Shown piece by piece: positions 1 to 6,800 of a stretch of 8,898 nt of DNA. Within the stretch, counting starts at the first letter, position 1, and each line of letters begins with the position of its first letter. Made by a program: the position numbers and the translations under genes. Source of the DNA: Hyphomicrobiales bacterium (GTDB lineage Bacteria > Pseudomonadota > Alphaproteobacteria > Rhizobiales > Aestuariivirgaceae); contig JAIBJH010000098.1 of NCBI GenBank assembly GCA_020029455.1, positions 1 to 8,898 on the forward strand, read 5' to 3'. Below the pieces are notes generated by a model. The model had not been told where the DNA came from, did not search any database, and saw only the letters and a program-made list of their open reading frames with translations.

Positions 1-231
1 TGGTTCTGGTGGGATGTTCCCGCCATGGCGGAAGCGCTCGGTGCGAGCGAGGCAGGTTTCACCGCCCAGCTTTTGCCCGGCTCCCCAGGCACCGAAGGCC
101 TTTTGGTGGACCCACCCAAGGCAGCCCTGCGCAACAATCATATGGGCTATGCCATCACCTGGTTCGGGCTTGCGGCTGTTCTGGTTGTGATGACGGCTCT
201 CTTTCTCCGGTCACGGACGAAGGAAAGGTGA
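1..231 (+). CDS. surf1: SURF1 family cytochrome oxidase assembly protein, C-terminal end (5' end outside window)
   Basis: Reading frame 1 is open from the first base to the TGA at 229-231 and gives 76 residues, so the gene begins upstream of the window. SURF1 is an inner-membrane protein that helps assemble the haem-copper centre of cytochrome c oxidase. What identifies it is the family's C-terminal pattern: a WFWWDVPAMAEAL start, the NNHMGYAITWFGLA motif (the NNHxxYAxTW signature just before the second membrane helix), a hydrophobic helix (AAVLVVMTALFL) and a short basic cytoplasmic tail (RSRTKER). An ATG at 25 is internal to this domain and is not the start. In alphaproteobacteria SURF1 usually closes the ctaG/coxC cluster, which should lie upstream. 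The downstream thrC is separated by a repeat-filled spacer. Family call is firm; full-length features cannot be judged. Confidence 0.9.
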   Translation, partial: WFWWDVPAMAEALGASEAGFTAQLLPGSPGTEGLLVDPPKAALRNNHMGYAITWFGLAAVLVVMTALFLRSRTKER

Positions 232-276
232 AACTTGCTGTAATGTGAACCAGGCACTAGAAGCGCCCCAGCTTGA

Positions 277-375
277 CGTCATCCCGGCGCAAGCCGGGAC
301 CCCCTGAAGCCTTTCAGGTGACATGCTCGCAAGCCGCAAATGCTCCAATGGGCCCCGGCTTTCGCCGGGGTGACG
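277..375. repeat. Inverted pair of REP-like palindromes (BIME-like element)
   Basis: Two 26-bp copies lie in opposite orientation, 277-302 and 350-375, with 23 of 26 positions identical once one is reverse-complemented. Each starts with CGTCA and folds into a 7-bp hairpin: TCCCGGC-GCAA-GCCGGGA at 282-299, and, read on the minus strand, CCCCGGC-GAAA-GCCGGGG at 353-370. The spacer carries a further small hairpin, CCTGAA-GCCT-TTCAGG (303-318). The layout resembles the paired REP elements (BIMEs) that are scattered between genes in many proteobacteria; that this is such a repeat family in this genome is inference. The two copies together could also form one long cruciform. No T-run follows either hairpin on the plus strand, so it does not look like a classical terminator. 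Confidence 0.75.
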
Positions 376-396
376 ATTGATTGGATGCATTCATTT

Positions 397-1785
397 ATGA
401 AGTATGTTTCTACCCGCGGTGAAGCCCCTGAACTCGATTTTGAAGGGGCCATGCTCACAGGCCTTGCCCGCGATGGCGGCCTTTATGTGCCGGCCCACGT
501 GCCGGTTCTCTCCGTCACAGAGCTCAAGGCCCTGCGCGGCGCTCCCTTTTCGGAAGTCGCCTTTGCCGTAGCCTCGCGCTTTGCCGATGGCGCAATCCCC
601 GATGCGGACCTGCGCCGCATGATCGGCGAAGCCTACGCCACCTTCTCTCATGCAGCCGTCACCCCGCTGAAACAGCTCGCATCGAACCATTTCCTTCTCG
701 AACTTTTCCATGGCCCCACCATCGCCTTCAAGGATGTGGCCATGCAGTTGCTGGCCCGTCTCATGGATTGGTCACTCGCCCGCAAGGGCGAGAGCGTCTG
801 CATAGTCGGCGCAACATCCGGCGATACGGGCGGTGCGGCGATCGAAGCCTTCCGCAATTCCTCCCGCGCCTCAGTCTTCATGTTGCACCCGAACGGCCGT
901 GTCTCCGATGTGCAGCGCCGTCAAATGACGACGGTTCAGGCCCCGCACATCCACAATATCGCCATTGAAGGTACCTTCGATGACTGCCAGGCCATCGTGA
1001 AGGAGCTCTTCAACGATCTCGCCTTCCGCGATGAGGTGAAGCTGGCCGGCGTCAACTCCATCAATTGGGCCCGCGTCATGGCCCAGATCACTTATTACAT
1101 CTATTCAGGCCTCGCCCTCGGCGCGCCCGACAGGCCGGTGAGCTTCACCGTGCCCACCGGAAACTTCGGCAATGTCTTTGCAGGCCTGATGGCCAAGCGC
1201 ATGGGCCTTCCCATCGAGCAGCTTGTCATCGCCACCAATGCCAATGACATCCTCGACCGCACCCTGAAATCGGGCCGCTATGAAGTGAAAGGGGTCGTTC
1301 CCACCACCAGCCCGTCCATGGATATTCAGGTCTCCAGCAATTTTGAGCGCTTGGTTTATCTCGCCAATGAGGGAAATGCTGCAGCCGTGAAGGCCGCCAT
1401 GGCCAGCCTCAAGCAATCAGGCGCGTTTACCCTCGGAACAGACGCCCTTCAGGCTATTCGCCATGAATTTTCCTCTGGCGCCTGCGGAAATGACACCGCC
1501 GCAGCCATGATCCGCATGATATTGGATGAAACAGGCGAGGTTCTGGACCCCCATACGGCGGTTGGTGTGGCCGTTGCCCGCCAGCATTTGGGCGAAGCAC
1601 CCATGGTGACACTGGCCACCGCCCACCCCGCCAAATTCCCCGATGCCGTAATGCAAGCCATTGAAATAAGGCCTTTTTTACCATCCCGGTTGAAACACTT
1701 GCTGGACGCAAAGGAAAGTTTCACACTGCTCCCGAACAGCGCCGAGGCCGTCAAGGTCCATGTGCAGGAACGGCACAAGCGCTGA
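397..1785 (+). CDS. thrC: Threonine synthase
   Basis: PLP enzyme that converts O-phospho-L-homoserine to L-threonine in the cytoplasm, the last step of threonine synthesis. The 462-residue product has the N-terminal threonine synthase domain (about 1-80, beginning MKYVSTRGEAP) followed by a fold-type II PLP domain. The PLP lysine is K112 in HGPTIAFKDVAMQ. The phosphate-binding loop is GATSGDTGGAA at 138-148, and TGNFGNVFAG is also present. Length fits the long (yeast/E. coli-like) class, usually about 430-465. I chose ATG 397 because rhizobial homologues start MKYVSTRG. In-frame ATGs at 340 and 385 are possible, but 340 lies between the two REP-like copies and would add residues encoded by the repeat. 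No clear ribosome binding site precedes 397. The M16 gene follows after 11 bp, suggesting an operon. Confidence 0.95.
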   Translation: MKYVSTRGEAPELDFEGAMLTGLARDGGLYVPAHVPVLSVTELKALRGAPFSEVAFAVASRFADGAIPDADLRRMIGEAYATFSHAAVTPLKQLASNHFLLELFHGPTIAFKDVAMQLLARLMDWSLARKGESVCIVGATSGDTGGAAIEAFRNSSRASVFMLHPNGRVSDVQRRQMTTVQAPHIHNIAIEGTFDDCQAIVKELFNDLAFRDEVKLAGVNSINWARVMAQITYYIYSGLALGAPDRPVSFTVPTGNFGNVFAGLMAKRMGLPIEQLVIATNANDILDRTLKSGRYEVKGVVPTTSPSMDIQVSSNFERLVYLANEGNAAAVKAAMASLKQSGAFTLGTDALQAIRHEFSSGACGNDTAAAMIRMILDETGEVLDPHTAVGVAVARQHLGEAPMVTLATAHPAKFPDAVMQAIEIRPFLPSRLKHLLDAKESFTLLPNSAEAVKVHVQERHKR

Positions 1786-1786
1786 C

Positions 1787-1793
1787 GGGAGAG
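1787..1793 (+). promoter_or_regulatory. Ribosome binding site of the M16 peptidase gene
   Basis: GGGAGAG sits in the 11-bp gap after the thrC stop, three bases before the ATG at 1797 (the GGAGA core is within normal spacing). It supports 1797 as the start and independent initiation on the thrC transcript. Confidence 0.6.
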
Positions 1794-1796
1794 ATT

Positions 1797-3065
1797 ATGT
1801 CGGTTGAAGTCACGCGTCTCGATAATGGATTGACCATTATCACCCATGCCATGCCGCACTTGGAAACGGTGGCGCTGGGCATTTGGGTCAAGGCCGGCGC
1901 GCGCGACGAGCTTCCGGAAGAAAACGGCATCGCCCATTTCCTCGAACATATGGCCTTCAAGGGCACGAAGCGCCGCAATTCACAGGCGATTGCCGAGGAA
2001 ATCGAAAATGTTGGCGGTGAAATCAACGCCGCTACCGGCATGGAGACCACCACCTATTACGTCCGCGTCCTCAAGAACGACTGGAAGCTGGGCCTCGACA
2101 TTCTTGCCGATATACTGACTGAATCGACCCTCGATGCCGACGAGATGGAGCGCGAGCGCGATGTGATCCTGCAGGAGATCGCCGCCTCCAAGGACCAGCC
2201 CGATGATCTCGTCTTCGATCTTGCACAGGCCGCAAGCTATGGTGAGCACCCGCTCGGCCGCTCGATCCTGGGCCCTGCCAGCCTCATCGAGACCATGTCG
2301 CGCGAACAGATGATTTCCTGGCGCGACCGCAACTATTGGGCCTCGCGCATCGTCGTCTGCGCCGCCGGCAACATTGATCACGATGAACTGGCAAAAGAGA
2401 CCGAGCGCGTTCTTGGCTCCCTTGCAAGAGGCCAGGGGCCACAGCGGCAATCACCAATCTTTGCCTCCTCCGCGCAGACCGAGGCAAAACCCCTTGACCA
2501 GACCCACATCGTGCTTGGTTTCTCTGCTCCCAACTATCGCGACCCACGCATCTATCAGCTGCAGGTCTTGTCGAGTGTCTTGGGCGGCGGCATGTCATCG
2601 CGCCTCTTCCAGGAAGTGCGTGAGAAGCGCGGCCTCTGCTATAGCGTCTTCGCCTATGGCACGTCCTATGAGGACGTGGGCCAGCTCGGTGTCTATGCCG
2701 CGACCTCGCCCGAACACACCCAGGAACTCATCGATGTCACTGCCAATGTCATGCTTTCCATGGGCCGTGAAGTGTCGCACAAGGAAGTGGACCGCGCCAA
2801 GGCCCAGCTCAAGAGCAGCCTTGTCATGAATCTCGAGAGCGCCACCGCCCGTGCCGACCAGATCGCCCGGCAATATCTCGCCTTCGGTGAAGTGCCGGAT
2901 GTCGGCACATTGGTGAAGCGCATCGAAAATGTAAACGCCGGCGATGTCAGAAGCCTCGCCGAGGAAATCTTCACCACCTGCAAGCCGTCGCTCAGCGCCG
3001 TCGGGCAATTGTCGGGCCTTGCAAACTACGCCGATATCGCCGCGCGGTTCAGCGCCAAGACCTGA
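1797..3065 (+). CDS. M16 family zinc metallopeptidase (mitochondrial processing peptidase-like)
   Basis: The 422-residue product is a complete two-domain M16B peptidase, the bacterial relative of the mitochondrial processing peptidase beta subunit. The inverted zinc motif HxxEH is H47-F-L-E50-H51, with the third zinc ligand E127 in RDVILQE, 76 residues after H51 as in the family. The second half has the conserved SSRLFQEVREKRGLCYS stretch (about 267-283), which helps bind substrate in processing peptidases. Length (about 420) is typical of single-chain bacterial members. No signal peptide is visible, so it should be cytoplasmic; its substrates are unknown. Both active-site and C-terminal motifs are intact, so it should be active as a dimer. 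The order thrC-M16-GNAT is familiar in Hyphomicrobiales. Start supported by the upstream ribosome binding site. Confidence 0.93.
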   Translation: MSVEVTRLDNGLTIITHAMPHLETVALGIWVKAGARDELPEENGIAHFLEHMAFKGTKRRNSQAIAEEIENVGGEINAATGMETTTYYVRVLKNDWKLGLDILADILTESTLDADEMERERDVILQEIAASKDQPDDLVFDLAQAASYGEHPLGRSILGPASLIETMSREQMISWRDRNYWASRIVVCAAGNIDHDELAKETERVLGSLARGQGPQRQSPIFASSAQTEAKPLDQTHIVLGFSAPNYRDPRIYQLQVLSSVLGGGMSSRLFQEVREKRGLCYSVFAYGTSYEDVGQLGVYAATSPEHTQELIDVTANVMLSMGREVSHKEVDRAKAQLKSSLVMNLESATARADQIARQYLAFGEVPDVGTLVKRIENVNAGDVRSLAEEIFTTCKPSLSAVGQLSGLANYADIAARFSAKT

Positions 3066-3078
3066 ACTCCCACCCGTG

Positions 3079-3657
3079 ATGGATTTTCTCCTTCCCCTCG
3101 CGCTGAGGCAGAGGACAATCGAGATCGAAGGCGGCAAGGTGCGGCTTCGGACGCCACGGCTGGAGGACTTCGATGAGTGGCGCTCCCTTCGCGAGCAGAG
3201 CCGGGAATTTCTGGTGCCCTGGGAGCCCGCCTGGCACCCGGAGGAACTGATGAGGCTTTCCTATCGCCTGCGCCTGCGCCACCAGCAGAAGCTCATGGCC
3301 GACGATGCGGGTTATGCCTTCTTCATTTTCAGCTCATCGCCGGAAATCTTGCTGGGTGGCATCACGCTGTCCAACGTGCGGCGCGGCGCGGCGCAGACGG
3401 CCACACTTGGTTACTGGATAGGAGAAACTTTCGCCCGGCACGGACACATGACATGCGCCGTGAAAACGCTCCGCGCCCACGCATTCTCCGAACTTTCATT
3501 GCGCCGGCTTGAGGCTGCCTGCCTGCCATCCAATGAGGCTTCCATCCGCCTCTTGGAGCGTACGGGATTCGAACGCGAAGGTTTTGCCAAGTCCTATCTC
3601 AAGATCAACGGCCGCTGGGAAGATCACATCCTGTGGAGTTGCCGCCGTGACGGCTAG
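3079..3657 (+). CDS. GNAT family N-acetyltransferase, RimJ/RimL type
   Basis: The 192-residue product is an acetyl-CoA-dependent acyltransferase of the RimJ/RimL group, which acetylates protein N-termini (ribosomal proteins S5 and L7/L12 in E. coli); the substrate here is unknown. Seen: an N-terminal VRLRTPRLEDFDEW strand-helix, the acetyl-CoA-binding region LGYWIGETFARHGHM (110-124), and the RimJ-like end with LRRLEAACLPSNEAS, LLERTGFEREGFAKSYL and NGRWEDHILW. The pyrophosphate loop reads RHGHMT where many relatives have KGYMTEA, so the usual Glu is a Cys (C126). ATG 3079 is 13 bp after the peptidase stop and directly follows a GTG (3076); no ribosome binding site is visible, so translation probably depends on the upstream gene. 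An in-frame ATG at 2944 lies inside the peptidase gene and is unlikely. Confidence 0.88.
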   Translation: MDFLLPLALRQRTIEIEGGKVRLRTPRLEDFDEWRSLREQSREFLVPWEPAWHPEELMRLSYRLRLRHQQKLMADDAGYAFFIFSSSPEILLGGITLSNVRRGAAQTATLGYWIGETFARHGHMTCAVKTLRAHAFSELSLRRLEAACLPSNEASIRLLERTGFEREGFAKSYLKINGRWEDHILWSCRRDG

Positions 3658-3661
3658 CGCG

Positions 3662-3695
3662 CTTTCCGGCCACGCGGAACCGCGTGGCCGGAAAG
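3662..3695. terminator. Perfect 34-bp palindrome after the thrC operon, possible terminator
   Basis: CTTTCCGGCCACGCGG (3662-3677) and its exact reverse complement (3680-3695) are separated by AA, giving a perfect 16-bp arm on each side. It begins four bases after the GNAT stop codon. The position fits a transcription end, but no T-run follows on either strand, so intrinsic termination is unproven. It could instead protect the mRNA 3' end or be part of the repeat block that follows. Confidence 0.5.
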
Positions 3696-3728
3696 AACCG
3701 AAGGTCCGCGAAGCGAACTCGCGCCAAG

Positions 3729-3789
3729 CCAACATGTTGGAGCAAATTCTTATCGGCCAAGTCTGCAACTTGGCCGGAATTTGCTCTAA
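3729..3789. repeat. Overlapping palindromes before the EAL gene
   Basis: A 12-bp perfect palindrome, CCAACATGTTGG (3729-3740), overlaps a larger imperfect one. The larger has GAGCAAATTC (3740-3749), a four-base TTAT bulge and CGGCCAAGT (3754-3762), pairing with ACTTGGCCG (3768-3776) and GAATTTGCTC (3777-3786) around a CTGCA loop. Pairing continues outward with TTG (3737-3739) against TAA, one pair being G-T. The core TGGCCGGAA occurs here (3771-3779) and in the palindrome at 3662-3695. It may be a dispersed repeat, a protein-binding site or an mRNA structure; the sequence alone does not decide. No T-run follows. Confidence 0.6.
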
Positions 3790-3801
3790 AGGATTCCTGT
3801 T

Positions 3802-3849
3802 ATGAGCGAAGGCGGCGCTGAGACATTTCCTTCCCGATCACTAGACTGA
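3802..3849 (+). CDS. Possible 15-codon upstream ORF of the EAL gene
   Basis: ATG 3802 opens a frame for MSEGGAETFPSRSLD ending at TGA 3847-3849, four bases before the EAL gene ATG. It is preceded by AAAGGA (3788-3793), a fair ribosome binding site eight bases upstream, whereas the EAL start has none. This arrangement would fit translational coupling by stop-and-restart. The peptide has no recognisable family, and such a short ORF can arise by chance, so this is a candidate only. Confidence 0.25.
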   Translation: MSEGGAETFPSRSLD

Positions 3850-3853
3850 CAAC

Positions 3854-6800
3854 ATGATTCGCAGACGACCGGTCATAACCGCATACTTCCAGGCTTTGTT
3901 TGCCGCATTTATATGCCTTGTCGTGGCATGCGGCGCGGCGCGTGCGGAGACAATCGTCGACATCAATTCTTCCATGCGGGCGATTGACCTTTCGGTGCAT
4001 GGTGCAACCGTTGAGGCCGACCGCCGCAGCATCGCCATCGAACTGCCTGAGAGCCGCTTCATGAAGCGCACGCTGCTTGAGCTTGATGCTGTAGGGCCCG
4101 GTCCGAAATTCACCTGGACCATCTATTCCATCCACAATGCCTCGGGCGCGCGCCGCGAACTGGTTGTCGCCATCGATCCACAGCGCCTTTCTGCCTCGCG
4201 CATCTTTCCCATGAAGCCTTTCGGGAGGCGCGCGGAGAAAATAATCTCCACATTGGCGGCTGACCAGTTCGTGCCGCGCACGGAAGGCGCTTTGGAGGCT
4301 TACGCCTTCCAGCTGGAGCCGGACGCCGCCATTGCCGTGGCGGTGGAAGGGCCGGCGCCCATGTCGGGCATCCGCCTTTATGATGAAGCAGCGTTCAGCA
4401 AGCGCGAAAACTCCGTCGCCTTCCTGCGCGGCGCGGCCTTGACCGTCACGCTCATCATTTCGCTCTTCATTGTCGGGCTCTATTCCGTACGCTCCCATTC
4501 TGCCTTCGTTGTAGGCGGCATCGTTGCGCTCTCCTGCCTGCAGTTCATGGCGCTTGAAAGCGGATTCCTCGACCGCTTCCGCGATGGCATCCTGAATGCC
4601 ACCTTCAGCCTGCAACAATTGCGCGCCTGGAGCGAAGGGCTTCTTGCTTCGTCATTTGCCCTTGCTGCCTGGGGGCTGACAGCACCCAATGCCCGCCCGA
4701 GGAGAAGCCTGTGGTGGACTGTACTGGTCTTTCTCCTCTTCGCCGGCCTTTCGGTTTTGGGCTGGTACTATCCCGATGTGGCGGCGGCTGCGGGTCGCGT
4801 CGTTGCCGCGGCGGCAGCGGGTCTCGGTTTCCTCTTGGCACTGCAGGCCTGGCGCAATGGCGAAGGCGCCATGTCTATGGGCCTCACACTGTGGTCCGCA
4901 CTTCTCGTCTGGATCTTTCTCGCCGCTGCAGCAGTTCTCAGCCCTTATGAAGCGCCCATCATTCACGCCGGATTGCTGGCGGGCCTTGCCACTGTTGTGG
5001 CCATTCTCTCCTTTGCGCTTGCAAGGCTCGCCCTGGCCCAGGGCTATCTTTCCAACGCCTACCTCACCGGCGCGGCAAGCCGCAGCCTCGCACTCGCCGG
5101 CGGCCGCCACTATCTCTGGGACTGGCGGCCCAACGACAACCGCTTGGTGCTGGGCGAGGAACTTGCAGCATCGCTCGGCCATGATGCCGCAAAATTCCAG
5201 GGCCCCGATGCTTCGCGCATGCTCCTGGCGCTCATTCATCCGGCAGACCAGATGGCCTATCGGCGCGCCACTGTCATCGACGCGCTCTCGCCCGGCGATG
5301 TAATCGACGCCGATATCAGGATTCAGGGCACAGATGGCCATTATCGCTGGTACGCATTGCGCGCCGCCGCCATTCCCGGCGCCAGCAGCCTGTCCGAGCG
5401 CGCTGTGGGAACGCTCACCGACATCACCGACAAGAAGGAAATGGAGGGCCGCCTGATCACCGAGGCGGTGAGAGATCCCGTGACCGGCCTGCCGAGCCGC
5501 GCCATCTTCAACGACAGGCTGGAACGTGAACTAGCAAAATCCATTGGCCTTCCGGTCAGGGTGCTGCTTATTGGCCTCTCCCGCTTCAATATCTTCAACG
5601 AAGGCCTTGGTCATGATCTCGGTGATCGTATGCTGCTGGTTGCCGGCCAGCGCATTGCCGAATGCTTGCTTCCTGACGAAACGCTCGCCCGCGTTTCCGG
5701 CAGCATGTTTGCTGTCATGTTTATCGAGGCCATCGGCAAGCGCGGCTCTGATACGCTGGCGAGCGAGATTCTGGACCGGCTCGAGGAGCCGCTGACGCTT
5801 GCAGGAAGGGACGTTCATCTCTCGGCTTCAATCGGCATTTCACTCCCCGGCTCTCCCGGCATTGTGCCGGCAACCTTGCACGACCAGGCGACACGGGCGC
5901 TCGCCGCGGCTCAGGCAAGGGGACACGGCACTTTCCTCGCCTTTGACGAAACCATGGTCAATGAAAAGGCGGCGGAAGCCACCATCGAGCTTGACCTCCG
6001 CCGCGCTCTCAATCTCGGCGAGATTGAAGTACACTACCAGCCGGTCTTCTATCTTACCTCGCGCACCCTCGTTGGTTTCGAGGCCTTGGCCCGCTGGAGC
6101 AACCGCCGTGGCGGCTACTTCCCGCCCAGCGAATTCATTGCGGTGGCCGAGCAATCTGGGCTCGTGGGCGAGATCAGTGCCGTTGTCCTCGCCGAAGCGG
6201 CGCGTCAGCTTGGCGTCTGGCTGCGCACAATGGCGAGGAACCGCAAGCTCTTTGTTGCCGTCAACATTTCAGCCGATCAGATGTCCGATGCCGGTCTCTT
6301 CGATCGCATCTCCACTACAATCGAGCGCGAGCTCCTGCCACCTGCGTCATTGACGGTCGAGATCACCGAGTCGATTGCCATGCGCTTTCCGGAACGGGCA
6401 AGGCGCCTCATTGCCAGGCTCAAGGCTATCGGCGTGTCGGTATCCTGCGATGATTTCGGCACCGGCTTCTCAAACCTCGCATCTCTGCGCGACCTCCACT
6501 TCGACACGCTCAAGATGGACCGCTCTTTCATCACCGAAGGTGGCATGGATGGCCGCGGTGGCACCATCCTCGCATCGGTAATCGAGCTCGCCCACAACCT
6601 GGGTATGCAGGTGGTGGCGGAAGGCATCGAAACCGAGGAGCAGGCGCTGCTGCTTGAAGCCATGGCCGTGGATCTGGGCCAGGGTTACTGGCTGGGCGAG
6701 CCCATTTCCTCCGTCGAAGTGCCGGCGCTTCTCGCCGTCCTGCCGGTGGCCGAAGCCGCGCCCCCGCTTGTGCCTGAAAGCGAGGCGCCGGAGCCGGGGC

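Noticed and set aside
1449..1949. A 166-codon minus-strand ORF across the thrC/M16 junction
   Set aside because: It overlaps two well-supported genes on the other strand, has no recognisable motif, and long antisense frames are common in GC-rich coding DNA.
2595..3137. A 180-codon minus-strand ORF antisense to the M16 peptidase gene
   Set aside because: The opposite strand encodes conserved M16 motifs; this frame shows no family resemblance.
3776..3801. GGAAT, 18 bases, GTT: a resemblance to the general stress sigma factor (EcfG) promoter GGAAC-N17/18-GTT
   Set aside because: The -35 has a mismatch and the base before GTT is T rather than C; with such short motifs a chance match is likely.
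3734..3805. A 23-codon ORF (starting MLEQILIGQV) across the imperfect palindrome, its stop overlapping the ATG at 3802
   Set aside because: It has no ribosome binding site, and its sequence is dictated by the inverted repeat; the open frame is better explained by the palindrome than by coding.
4652..5341. A 229-codon minus-strand ORF inside the EAL gene
   Set aside because: It lies wholly antisense to membrane and PAS coding sequence, has Cys/Arg-rich shadow-frame composition and no domain.
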